A program made the position numbers and the translations under genes. From Diospyros lotus (lineage: Eukaryota; Streptophyta; Magnoliopsida; Ericales; Ebenaceae): a DNA stretch of 64,000 nt. The stretch is from NCBI RefSeq assembly GCF_014633365.1, contig NC_068352.1, positions 18,075,310-18,139,309 on the forward strand, written 5' to 3'. Shown here piece after piece: positions 22,601-46,650 of the stretch. Each line of letters opens with the position of its first letter. The first letter of the stretch is position 1. A model generated the notes under the pieces. The model had not been told where the DNA came from and ran no database searches. It worked only from the letters and a program-made list of their open reading frames with translations.

Positions 22601-23253
22601 GATCAAAAGAAGGGTATAATTATAACAAAATTTTTATAAAATTAATCACTAATCATACCCCCCAACTTAAACATTGCTAGTCCCTTAGCAATCAGATTAT
22701 TCAGCATCTAATTTGAATTTTCCCCAGTTAGGATTAAGTGTTGTGTAAAATTCTCTTAGGTTGGGTCTTGTCGTGATATTTCATCTTATTTTATGGTTTT
22801 GCATATATTCATGAAAATATTTTGAACTCTCACTTAGATGATTCAGCATCTAATTTTGGACTCTGTCCCTGAAATATTCAAACGTTTCAGGTGGTTGCAG
22901 GGGCATAAAAGGAAAGGAGATTGTCGATGAGTGACAGTTGTTAGTAGATTGTACGTAGCACGACTATTAGTTTATAATGTATTTTATTTTGGTGATGTCA
23001 TGTTGAAATGTTGGTTCGGCTTTATGTTATGAATAAAGTGGTTTTGATTATGTTCTATTTGAGGTTTCGATCTAGGTTTCGCATTTGAGATGATTTACTT
23101 GTTTTAGTTTGTTAATTATTAAGTTTAATATATTGAGATTGTGTAATGGGATTGTTGGGTAACGATTTATGTGGAGAGTTTATGTTAGAAAAAATGTATC
23201 CCCGAAATCTTATGTTATCTAACATCTTGGAAAAAGTGGAGTGTTACAACATT

Positions 23254-23434
23254 CAAGTTAAAAAAATGTACTTTAATAGTTAAAGTTTAGTTTTTATTTT
23301 TTAGACAAAATTTAACTCAAGATATGAGTTTGAATAATAGAAAAATTAATAATAAGTTCATTTTATGTTAAATATTAAGGGTTAGAAGTTTAAATTTTAT
23401 TTATATATTTTTTATTTTTAAAGTAAAATATAGG
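23254..23434. other. Spacer between two solo LTRs
   Basis: About 180 bases of AT-rich sequence with no feature seen. Confidence 0.6.
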
Positions 23435-23439
23435 AAGAG

Positions 23440-26117
23440 TGTAATACACTTGATGAGTTATGATAAAATTGTCAATTAAGAGAAAATTGGTATATAAAAA
23501 TTTTCATAATTGCCCTTGAATTAAATAGAAGGCACATAATATATAGGATGCCTTAGAAGGGGCAAAACGGTAATTTGGAGTTCCGTCTCATAAAAGGGTA
23601 AATTATTTTTAGAGAAATTATTTATATTGGAGAATTGATTTTGGGAGAATTTAATTCTTGTTTAAATACATGAATAATTAGGAATTAAAATGGAAGCCAA
23701 GTAGGTTAGATTGGTGACACTTGGCAAGATCTCATAAAATGAGATTTAATTTAATTTGGGAATAAAAAATTAGTTTGATTAAGAGTAATTGGTGACACTT
23801 GGCATGATCTTGTGAAGCAAGAGTAGGATTTAAAGAAATTCAAAAAGAAAAGGAAATTAGTCTCTTAAGCATTAAATGAGAATCATTATGTAGAAAATTA
23901 AAGAAATTCTTTATTAAATAAAAATTAGTCATGCATTTATGTAGGAAAATGATGGATTAAAGTAAATGCCAAATTACAGGGAATTATGTCTTTCAAAAGC
24001 AATTTAAATTAAATGAAAAAGAAAAAGATATTAGTCTCCATTAAATGCTTGAAAAATTATGGGATTTAAATTAAATGAAAAATAGAGAAAATGATCAATC
24101 TTGAAATTAGTCAAAATTTATTAATTTTAAAAATTAAAAAATTATGAGAATTAGAGAATTGATCCAATGGTTGAGGATTTAGCTTGAAAGGGATTAAGAT
24201 CTAATGGCTATAATTGAGTCTTGAAAGTGGCATGGATTGCCAAATTATAAATTAAATAAATATCTAATAAACCTAATAAAAGAATAGATGATGGAGATTT
24301 AGTCTCAAGTTTATCATCAATGGTGGAGATTTAAAGAGACTTGATGGCAAGGATTGTGTTTCTTTAGAGAGTAGAGATTAGTTCTTTCTAAATTAAAGGC
24401 TAGGATTAAGTTATCAAAAGCACAAGGATTGTGCTAGTTTCAAGGGTAGGGATTTACTCTTCAAAAGATTGATCAAGAGTTAGAAATTAGTCTTGAACTT
24501 GTGAGATGTCAAGACTTAATATATAAAGGAAGAGAAATCTCTAAGAGGGGGTTTTGCTTGGTGGAAGAAATTAGAGAGCAAGGAGAGTTCTTTTGTGAGC
24601 TTTCAAATGAGAGAAAGGTAACTCTTGATTTAAATTTCTTCAAGTAAGTAAGAAAATCTTCATTCTCCTTTCATTTCTCTAGTCTACAAGATCTTTAATG
24701 CTTTAAGAATATTTTTCTTAAGGTGGTTGAAAGTCAAAGTGAGAGTCTTGGCAAGTGAGGGTTTGAAGCTTCAAGGATAAAGAGGTAAGGGATGACCCCA
24801 AGTGGTGGGGTTTGCTTGCATTTGTAATTGTTTGTATGAGTTGCATGTAATGGTCATATTTGCATGTTTGTGTTCTAATGGACTTATGGTCATATGGAGG
24901 ACTAGTGATAAGGGAGGGGTTGGTTGGTGCCTTAACCTATGTGGTTATGAGGGCATGGATGACTACCCATTATATGCATTGCATTTGCATTACATGTTTA
25001 TTTCTCATGTTATATTTACATTTGCATAGCACCCTTACTGAGCATTGGCTCATAAGATCATTTGACCTTTATGTAGGTGGGGAATCTTTTAAAGGAAAGG
25101 GGGTTTTGGAAGGTTTAAGGTAATGAAGTAAGAAGAATGTATGTGTTGGTGTATGATTTTGTGTATGATGTATTTATTTTAGTTAAATATGTATGAATGC
25201 TTAATATAGATAAATGGTGGGAAACTTGGATGTTTTGGAAGGCATTTAATGTATTTAAGTATTTGGAAAGTTTGAGTTAAAAAGAAAAAAAATATTTTTT
25301 TATTAAAAAAAGTTGGAGGCAGTGTGCTGGGCATGGCTGGCGGCCGCTGCCCGCCCCCCTGTTGCTGTTTGAGATTTCTTTTTTTTTTTTTTTTTCTTTT
25401 TCTGTTTATTTAATTATTTATGATATTCTGGAAATTTCTGAAATAAAGTATGTTTAAATAATTAAATAAATGAGTATTTGAGCCTCTAAATTAATTATTA
25501 AATTAATATAAACTTTGAGGCAATTATGGAAAAATTCCTATACTTTGGAAAATAAATAATGAAGTATTTTCCTTAAATTTTGAAAAATGATGAGGATGCT
25601 TGATGTTTGTATTTCAAAACTTATTTCCTAAGGGTTGGAAATTTGAGGTATTTTGAAATAATTAAAAAGAAAAATCAATGGAGATTTGATAAGGAAAATT
25701 TTATTAAATTTTTTCAAAGAAATATTAATCCAAATATTTTCTAAAGAAATTGGAAGTGAGATAAATGGGTTAATAGTTGGGGCAAAGAAAAATTATTTTC
25801 TTATAATTAAGGCCTCATGCCATAATTTATATGAAGCAAGTGAGTTGGCTTATTTTGTCGAATCTTGAGAAGTCATCCTTAACTATTCATTAAGATCTTG
25901 AGAAGAGGTGACACTTTGCAAGATTTCGGGTTTTATTGTCGCGAAGTTGTTTCAATATTTTCCGGATCCTTGAGTGGAGTGAAGGGAGGGCAAAGCCTAG
26001 TTCCCACCTAGGTCGTTTCTCATTGAAACGTAGCCGTTTCTTCATCTTTGCCTTAGCGTGTGAATAGTAAACTGACTATTCGTGAGTAATACCGGTAGGT
26101 GGGAGCAAGGCGTTACA
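23440..26117 (+). mobile_element. Solo LTR, TSD AAGAG (family 3)
   Basis: TGTAATACACTTG start, GCAAGGCGTTACA end, flanked by AAGAG at 23435-23439 and 26118-26122. Length 2678 bp. Its body differs from families 1 and 2, but it has the same TGTAAYAC..CGTTACA termini and about the same length. No gag or pol is present. Short frames at 24802-25123 and 25686-25868 are not recognisable proteins. Confidence 0.9.
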
Positions 26118-26204
26118 AAGAGTATTTTAAAAAATAACGTTATTGACAAGACTTCATAATACTAAAATTAAAGTATTTTCTTATTAAAGTATTTATTTAT
26201 TAGC

Positions 26205-26350
26205 CCTCAGGATATAGATTTGATGGTCGGGTGAACAATATGTCAGTGTCAATTCAGTGAATTGCGAATTCGATCCTTTACCTATATAAGAGCCGAAGGC
26301 TCAACCTGTGATTTACCTTTCCTGACGTAATTTAAACCACGAACATCGAG
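26205..26350 (+). repeat. Possible tRNA-derived SINE fragment
   Basis: TTTGATGGTCGGGTGAAC could be a weak A box and GCGAATTCGATCC about 55 bases later a weak B box. No A- or T-tail and no target duplication could be identified. Confidence 0.2.
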
Positions 26351-26359
26351 AGCCATGCA

Positions 26360-26995
26360 AGAACGATCATCCCAAAATTAAAATATTTGCTTATATAATA
26401 GAATAGAATATGTTAGGTATTATTTATATTGTTGTATTCATATTTTTATTTGAAAAAATAATGTTAAAATGAATTATTTAAAGAAAGAGAAAAAAGTGAG
26501 GGAGAAAGGTGGAGGCTGTGGGTAACAATTAGCTTCTTTCCAACACTAGTTTCTTCTTTCATTTATTGTTAAATTAACAAAGCAAAAAGGTTATTTTTGA
26601 AATTTAAAAATTTTGTCACACCTTTAACATTGATAACATGGAATGGTGAGTTTGCTTATATATTACTACTTACTATTATATTATATTTATAGAAAAAATT
26701 TCACAAATCACGTTTTGCTTAAATTTATTTCAACTACACTTGTATTTTTAAAAATACTACTGACCTTTCTTAAACAAGAAAAATCAAATGATTATTTTGT
26801 TCCTATATTTTTTATATCTCTCCCTAATCTCTTTCCCTTTCATTTTCTTTCTCTCCCCTCTTTCTTTCTTCGTTCCTTTACTGTCACGTTGTCCATGGCC
26901 AATGCTCATTATCGAAAAACACTAGCAATGGGGAATGAGCTTATCAACCATCTGCCATGCCTTTTTTCTTTACGCATATGTTGATGTGGCATTAC
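26360..26995. other. Gene-free stretch
   Basis: AT-rich with C/T-rich patches. The 113-codon frame at 26643-26984 has biased, hydrophobic composition and no recognisable domain, so it is not called as a gene. Confidence 0.5.
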
Positions 26996-27005
26996 TTAAA
27001 TTATC

Positions 27006-27498
27006 AAAATACCACCTATGCGTAAGTAGTCTCGCTCGTCACATGGATCGCCCGAGAGTCAGACACATGGTAAGTCTATGAGGCGGAGCGGGGAACAGTC
27101 TTATACGACCAGTAAAAGGACACGTGGTAATGTTTGCAGAGCAATCCGGAATAGAGTCTGAAAATTTCGGACCAAACCACGAGACCCGTTCTAGCTTGAC
27201 ATGAGTCTTTGGGAGTTGTGCCTGCCCATCTCAAGTTTTATCTCGGGTACCCTATAACGGACCTGCTTATAAAAAGCATGGGTCCTCACTAAGTATGAGA
27301 AGTCACCAACTCTTACATTTTCTACTACCCGCATTTACTTTATTGACTTAAACGTCAAAGTCTACTCTGGGGGATCCTAGCTCCATTACTCCGTTGTCTT
27401 GCGAGTTGTATTCTCGAGACCCGACTTAGCCAAGTCCGAAACTCTACTCCCGAGGTCTATTTGTCGAGGCGACACGTGGTGGTCGGTCTCAAACACCA
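27006..27498 (+). mobile_element. Probable short Gypsy-type LTR (solo or fragment)
   Basis: The text ATAAAAAGCATGGGTCCTCA, then TTGACTTAAACGTCAAAG and TACTCTGGGGG is typical of the R/U5 region of plant Ty3/Gypsy LTRs. ATTATCA occurs at 27000-27006 and again at 27498-27504, which would be a target duplication around about 490 bp. The 5' end is not a clean TG, so boundaries are uncertain. It is markedly less AT-rich than its surroundings. Confidence 0.5.
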
Positions 27499-27504
27499 TT
27501 ATCA

Positions 27505-28490
27505 TATATATAATATTTTAACTCGGATTAAATTTGAATTTCAATGAGCCAATATTTGAGTTATTTTGTGAAATCTAGATTGGTGCGGTTTTGCTTAAAA
27601 GGGTTCGAGGGAGGAACCTGAATGTTGGTTTTTCCGTAGAATCAAACATCTTGGGTTGTGATTAATTGGGTCATAATTAATCTCGACTCGAGAGAGTTCG
27701 GTGTCATTTGAAAACATACGGGTGATTGATGTAATTTAAGAAAATGTTATAGATTTATCCTATATTATATTATATTATATCTTATATTATAATTTAATAG
27801 TTACATGAAAAGAATTTTCAAGATTAAAATATTAAGTATTATAAAATTCTTCATTTGGATTATAAATTTAATTTTTTTGTAATGAATATATTATAATAAA
27901 TTTTGTACATAATATATAATTAATTATGATAAATTTATTAATTTTTTTAAAATTATTACATATTTGATGAATGCATTTCATTGACAAGTGATTTGTTTTT
28001 GATGCATTAACATAAAATTTTTATCTTAATTTTTAATATTTTAATTGAAATGAATTAAATACGGGAGGTGAATATTGGTCTAAATTTTTTAACAGATCTT
28101 TATTTATCTTAGACTGAATTTTTATTTAAACTCAATTATTTTAGTTATAAAAAAAAATTAATTAATAAATTAAAATTATAAATTCTAAAAATTTAATTTT
28201 AAATCCTCACAAAAAATTGTTATAAAGTATTAAATAAATTATGTTAATTTTTAATATATTTATATTATTATATATTTTTTAATAAATTTCGTTCTCATTG
28301 AAAAATTTTCCTATCCCTGGTTGGAGTTATTTCATTAGTTGATATTGACTTTATTTTGAATATTATTTGAGTTTAATAAATTAAATTAATTTGAACGATT
28401 TGCAAATTCAAGTTGGGTTTAAATTAAGATAAACTAAAAAAATTAATTCATATTAAATTGAATTAATTTTAACTGAATTGGGCTGCGCAA
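27505..28490. other. AT-rich intergenic stretch upstream of the aminotransferase
   Basis: Very AT-rich, including TATATTATATTATATTATAT near 27760. No open frame or element is recognised. Confidence 0.6.
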
Positions 28491-28505
28491 GGCCACCCCT
28501 CCTCC

Positions 28506-28516
28506 AATATATATAG
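28506..28516 (+). promoter_or_regulatory. Candidate TATA box of the aminotransferase gene
   Basis: AATATATATAG lies about 215 bases before the ATG and is followed by a C/T-rich leader (28660-28715), as in many plant genes. The surrounding sequence is AT-rich, so the call is tentative. Confidence 0.35.
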
Positions 28517-28667
28517 GTAAATATTATATAGATATATATATATCTGTATGTGATGGGCATTTTAGTAACTTGAGAAAATGTCCAGCTATATATTCAACAT
28601 GGAAGAAGGGCGGTCCGTGAGCTTCTCACGTATTTGGAAGCCGTACCACTTCAGACATCCTTCTGTT

Positions 28668-28690
28668 TCTCTCTCTCTCTCTCTCTCTCC
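28668..28690. repeat. (CT)n microsatellite in the 5' leader
   Basis: Uninterrupted CT dinucleotides, about 40-60 bases before the start codon. Confidence 0.85.
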
Positions 28691-28727
28691 CCGATCCCGA
28701 CGTCTCCGTTACTCTCTCTGAGCGGCC

Positions 28728-39852
<11,125 letters not shown>

Positions 39853-39860
39853 TGGAGACA

Positions 39861-39893
39861 TGGCAAATACCATCCATGAGGTCAGAAAGTCTG
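39861..39893 (+). repeat. Diverged duplicate of the last coding segment in the aminotransferase 3' UTR
   Basis: TGGCAAATACCATCCATGAG onward repeats the coding stretch 39812-39846 (TGGCAAATGCTATCCATGAG) with a few changes, at a distance of 49 bases. It lies after the TGA, so it is not translated. Confidence 0.85.
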
Positions 39894-40403
39894 GTTACTG
39901 ACTTGTTATAGGAACGTAGTATACCTCCATGAAATAGTTTTACTAGGTCACCGTACCATAGTACATTGGCTTCCTGGGTATCAGGATTTTGACTGCTTTT
40001 AGGAAACATTTCTGCACACCAAGTCCTTTACTGCTGTTTTTGCAAGAAAATAAGAGGGGGAGATGGAAACTTAAAATAAGTATGGAGATAATGCCATTGA
40101 TGTGGACCAATTGAACTATTTGGTTCCTCCATTTTTGCCTGTTGTTGGAGGAACCATTATTATAAGAAAGGGAGGGGATTGAGTTGAGGCCTCTCTAAAT
40201 AATGTCCTAAGCAGAACAGTTGTATTTATAGGGAGACAGTCAGTTATACCTATGACTAGCTGTTTTATGCGTAACTTGATTTGCTCATGAGAATGTAATG
40301 TAAAAGGTTATAAATGATACAGCAAAGTAGAAATCAAGCAAGCCTTCACTTGGGTATTTGAGATTCCTGTTTGTTCTGTTTCTATCTTAAGCAGCATCAC
40401 TTC

Positions 40404-40433
<30 letters not shown>
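40404..40433. repeat. (CTT)n microsatellite
   Basis: Ten CTT units, 550 bases after the aminotransferase stop codon. Confidence 0.95.
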
Positions 40434-40434
<1 letters not shown>

Positions 40435-41780
40435 ATATTATTGTAATTGGATAATAATTATGTTTTAAAAAATTAAAAGGTGATTGATGATTATCATAAG
40501 TTTGGTTATATTTTTCATCTGTAAGGAGTTGTTAAAATTTATAAATATTTAAAATCTATAAAAATCTCATATTTTGAATTTGAATTCCTTACGCAAGATA
40601 TATATTTAGAATTTTTTTAAGGTGAATATGATTTTTTGTGTATGAGATAATTTATTTAAGATTTATTAATTGTTATTGTGAATTTGTAATATTCTGTATA
40701 ATTTTTAAAATATTAAAATTATTAAATCAACTATCAAAATTTTAAATTAAATTATTTATAATTTAATATTTTTATAAAATTAAAATTTGTGAGGCCCAAT
40801 GGGTGGAGCCCATGAGCTGGGTGTAAAGGGCTTGAGTGGAGCCTTTAGACCCATCAGGCGAGCTGTGCTCCCAAAAAAAAAAAAAAAAAATTAGGATAGC
40901 CTCGGCTCTATATAAATAAAAATATATTGAAGCCTTCAACTTTTTATTTTAAAAATATTTCTGTTAGTTATTTATTAAATATAATAATAAATCTAAAATT
41001 TAAACAAAAATTAAAATTTGCATGTTAAAATTTCATAGTTGCCAGTTTGTATAATCAGTAATTAAGGTGAATGTAAAAAATAAAAAATAAAAATAAAATT
41101 ACAACTACCAACTGATACCATTTGAAAGCATTTATTTATTTATTTTTATTAACGTGTATAGCTATGGTTAACTTTCTAGTAACAAATTATATATAAGCAT
41201 ATATTTGTGCGCAAATTAAGTTAAATATATATATATATAATAGTTACTGGTTTTAAATAATTGAATTGAAACTGGCATCGCGATCGGATGTTAGACGATG
41301 AATTGGTAGTTGGGAGATAGATTTGGGTGCTAAGATCCCTGGCCCAATCGGATGAGGAATGACGAATTTAGGGTTGGAAGGAAGGTATAGGAATAGGAGG
41401 GAAGGAAGTTGACAATATGGGATGGGCAAAATCTGAATCTGAATGGATTTGCAATTAATTTAATGTTGCTTATCCCAACAAACAAGAACACATTATTAAT
41501 TTAACATAAATACAAGATAACAAAACTGAACCCGCCCCAATAAGATCATTATTCAAACAAGAACAAGATGACAAAAGAAGTCGATCGACCTCCGCCATAC
41601 GAACTTAATTTTATAGAAAATTTAAATACGGACTGACTTGCATGTAATTCAACCACACTACCCAGCAATCCCACAAGTGTGTAAGAAAGAAAGATTATTC
41701 AAATCCCACAAACAACTCTTCGGAGTTTTGTCCGTATTAAATTAGTGTAAATCCATGCACCCTCAGAGTCAAATTATTAA
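40434..41780. other. Intergenic stretch between the two convergent genes
   Basis: AT-rich. A less AT-rich piece at 40790-40872 (GTGAGGCCCAATGGGTGGAG..) ends in a run of 18 A and could be a retroposed fragment, but its source is unknown and no target duplication is visible. The 3' UTRs of both genes probably occupy the ends. Confidence 0.5.
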
Positions 41781-43163
<1,383 letters not shown>

Positions 43164-43264
43164 GGCAATATATCTATCTATACGAGCTTAATCAATTGAC
43201 TGAATATTACTACTGATCTTCTGTTCTGGGTGAGAGACTTGGTTTGCATGGGGTCTTCCTCTTC

Positions 43265-43274
43265 CATTTATAGA
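43265..43274 (-). promoter_or_regulatory. TATA box of the peroxidase gene
   Basis: CTATAAATGG on the minus strand, about 105 bases before the ATG, is a canonical plant TATA at a normal distance. Confidence 0.75.
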
Positions 43275-43303
43275 GCCATATTAGTCAGTGCCATGCACAT
43301 GCA

Positions 43304-43307
<4 letters not shown>

Positions 43308-43339
<32 letters not shown>
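43308..43339. repeat. (GA)n microsatellite upstream of the peroxidase TATA box
   Basis: About 16 GA units begin some 35 bases upstream of the TATA box. Confidence 0.9.
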
Positions 43340-43341
<2 letters not shown>

Positions 43342-43344
43342 TCA

Positions 43345-45860
43345 GTTAGTGGTGTTGTCGTGGAGACGAGGAGGAAGATGAGAATTCAAACTTCGCTGCT
43401 AGCGGGTCTTAATTTGAAGGTCTTAATTTATGCTTAAAAGGGTTTACTTATGATTAATTATACTTAAATTGGATAGAGATAGAAAATTTCAAAGAAGAAG
43501 GAAAATCAAACCCATCTATCTTCCAATATGTATATTACTGTATCTCCACCGAATTCATTCGACCACACTTTTTGCTTTTTGACTTTCCTTAGAATTATTA
43601 TTATATACGTACGTGCCATAGAAGCTATATACCCAATGAGTTGTCTCTCCCTAACACCATTTTCAGCATCAACCATATATCAAGGGTCTATTAGAACCTG
43701 CAGCTAGCTTCTTCTTCTTTCTTTTTTTTTTTAATTTTATAACTACTTATGTCTAATTAACATTTTATATTTCTAAAAACATTAGTATTCTATAGTACAA
43801 AAATATATATTAATTAAACGTGATTCCTCTAGCTGATTCACAAGTCTCTTGGATGTAGGAATCTCCATTAATTAATATATATGTGCTTGCATATCTAGAT
43901 CTCGAAGACAGTAATTAATCTTACTATTGATTAATTATTTGGTTAATTTACTCGTGAAAGGAATGTCTACTATCTTTAGAAAAAAAAAATGTTCACACGA
44001 CTCTAACTAAACCTCATTAAACCTCGAGAACATATCAATTCAATCGCGGATGGCTATAAAATATATATATATATATATATAAATTATTTGCAAGTAAAGA
44101 AAGATCACAAGTTTGTCAAGCGAAAAAATAAATTAAAAAAAAAAATAAAACTTAAAGCTTTGTGGAGAAAGTACTGAATGCATTAATCTGAATTAATTCT
44201 TCCAGGATGGGGCTACATACATTGACATATATAACACCTTGTGGGTCACCGTGATCATGAATCATATATAATTAATGTTGATATTGAATGGCATAACAAT
44301 AATAAATAAATAATTTAATTGTGCTTATCTGGTGGAGTGCTAGCAGGGAAGATGACCTTTGTTCTCTTCTCCCCTAATTAAGTTTCAAACTTCCAACTGC
44401 ACCGAAAGCATGGTAGAATTTTTGTAGATTATATATATATATATATTATCATAATTTTAACACCATTTTATTATAATTAATAATACAGAAAATATAAATA
44501 CGAGTAGCTAAATTTGGGCACAATTGAGATCAACAATCAATCAAAGACGTTACAAAAGTGTGGTATTAACGTCAATGAAGCACGAAAATAGTTCGGAGAT
44601 ACTATTTTGATGTTTCAGAATTATTTTTGAAATGAAAAATATTTCTCTTTTCAGAATTATTTATACTTGTTCTTTTAAAAAAATACCCATTTTTTTATTT
44701 TAATTTTGTATCGAAAATATTTTTCATTTCTATTTTCATACAATAAAATAATTCTAAAGTGGGAGCTGCCAGCAGTCTCCATTATATATTCTATCGGTAT
44801 ATGACTTTTCTTCGTATTTTATTGCGCGTGCATACTATGCATTTTAATACTTAATTTATTATTACTTTCTTGGGATTGTTGGTTGGTTTCAACTTTGAAA
44901 GGCAGACAGACTCAAATTAAATTAATTAGGTGAGTCCTCAAATTTAGAAAAAAAAAATAATATTGATATATAGGCACGTGGTCTTAACAAAATGGTTAAT
45001 AAAACATTAAAGTTTTGACAGCTATTATACAATACAGTTTTAAATCAGAAAAGAAAATCCCATTTTATACTCCTAAGCTAAGTCTCACTTCCTCGCAACT
45101 TCTCTCTAGAAGTTTTCTTTTTGTTTTTTTTTTCTTGTCTTTCTCTGCAAGATAAATAATTAGATGATTTAATCATATAAAAAAATAATGTTTGATGAAA
45201 ACTAAACGAAATACGATAAAATTTAATAAGAGAAGTAGACAAAAACTCAAAAAAATTAAAGAAAAAATTTGATTGGTGCGAAGTTCTCTTAAGTATAATA
45301 TTAGTTATGATGGTTTTATCAAATGACATATATATTACAATTCGGAATATATTTTTGGGCAAAAACAAAATGGGATTAGATCAACACCAAAGAACACTCT
45401 GTATAAAATTAGTTTCATATTATATATTTTTGTCTCGTTCATGAGATTAGACTTTATAGGACTAATATTTAATATTTCATTAGTTATAGTATAAATAAGA
45501 GTCATCCAAATTAATTACTATAAATAATTTTTCACAAACTACAATGACAATATCATTAATCATTTTGTCTTACTTCACATGAGAATTGTAGAAGGCCACT
45601 TAAGTGTTATGTCAAATGCAACATTTGACTAAGACTTTTAAACCATGGTCGGGCTTATTCCCACTATTGCTTGTCATGTTGAGGACAATTTTAATTGTTA
45701 TTCTTTGCAAGTAGAGTTGGAAAGAAAATTTTAGGTTAAATCCACTAAATTCACTTTATAATTTATAATATTTTATTTTATTGAGAATCTTCTTTGATAT
45801 TATTTTCCAGTCAAAAAAATTAGATATACATATATAGAGAATAAAAAAAGGATCAGAGTG
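43345..45860. other. Gene-free AT-rich stretch upstream of the peroxidase
   Basis: The first few hundred bases are presumably promoter. Beyond that I see only AT-rich sequence with TA runs (about 44055-44080, 44432-44446). The minus frame at 45078-45368 is low-complexity. Confidence 0.5.
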
Positions 45861-46650
45861 ACTCAATTAATCTTAAATAATTACACATAATTCTATTATT
45901 ATAATTAATTAAAAATAAAAATACAAACCTTACTCTTAAATGGAAGATAGTATTGCCAATTAATGATTTGAGAGGAAAAATAGAGGGAAAAAAGAGGAAA
46001 AAAAGGAAAATGTAATTACTAACCCTAATTAATCAATTTATAAGCCCAAGTAAAATCTCAATTTAAATCCATAAAATTGCAAAGCAAATCAGTCCATAAC
46101 CTAAGCTAAATTTAGTTCAATTTTGGATCACATAATCAAATTAATCACCAGTTTAGTAAAATCATTAAATCATTGAAATAAAGTAATTTTCAATTTTAGA
46201 AATTAGAAGCACAATGTAGTATCTGAAAATTCAATTAAAAATTGTATCTGTGGAGGAAAAATAAAAATAAAAAAAAACTTAAAGAATTGTGTGCTTGAAA
46301 TTTGAATTAAAAAATGATATTTACTAAGGGTTTTGAGATCGGTTTGCTTTCATAATTTAAAGATAAATTAGAGACTAATTTGTTTTGTGATTGAAATATG
46401 AATTGTATTTCACTTAGATTATATATGGACTAATTGAGATTTACACCTATTTGGAGATAAATTGAGATTTTGCTTGATTTAGGGACTTATTAGGGTTAGT
46501 AGTTACATTTTCTCACTTTTTTTCTCTATTTTTTTTCTCTCAAATCATCAATTGGTGTCACTTTCCTGATTTAAAGATAAGTTAGGTATTTTTATTTTTA
46601 ATAATTTGTAATTATAAAATTGTGTGTAATTATTTAAAATTAATTGAGAT
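45861..46650. mobile_element. Foldback/MITE-like inverted repeat
   Basis: 45861-46070 is the diverged reverse complement of about 46458-46650. Matching words include ACTCAATTAATCTTAAATAA/TTATTTAAAATTAATTGAG, GTAATTACTAACCCTAATTA/TAGGGTTAGTAGTTAC and AATGATTTGAGAGGAAAAA/CTCTCAAATCATCAATTGG. There is a loop of about 390 bases and no coding sequence. A second locus (53323-53890) has only the loop and right arm. Confidence 0.75.

Larger units (their letters stand above)
20614..22700 (-). mobile_element. Nested LTR with polypurine tract, minus orientation (Gypsy-like)
   Basis: Read on the minus strand, GTTTAAGTTGGGGGGTA (a polypurine tract) is followed by TGATTAGTGATTAATTTTAT, the LTR start. The LTR runs to about 20614, where it ends in TTAATTGCA. 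So this is one LTR of about 2042 bp plus about 45 bp of internal sequence, not a full element. The AAGTTGGGGGG tract is typical of plant Ty3/Gypsy Tat/Athila-type elements, so that label is inference. The LTR holds three separate tandem-repeat zones. Confidence 0.65.
19123..23248 (+). mobile_element. Solo LTR, TSD ACATT (family 1), with a nested insertion
   Basis: TGTAATACCCC start, GGAGTGTTACA end, flanked by ACATT at 19118-19122 and 23249-23253. About 2 kb is LTR; the remainder, about 20614-22700, is a nested minus-strand insertion. The 3' section (22712-23248) runs parallel to the end of the LTR at 7731-10370 (CAGTTAGGATTAAGTG, GATTCAGCATCTAATTTTGG, ATTCAAACGTTTCAGGTG). No gag or pol is present. 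Confidence 0.9.

Noticed and set aside
26643..26984. 113-codon plus-strand frame
   Set aside because: Hydrophobic low-complexity composition in AT/CT-rich DNA, no recognisable domain, no promoter or splice context.
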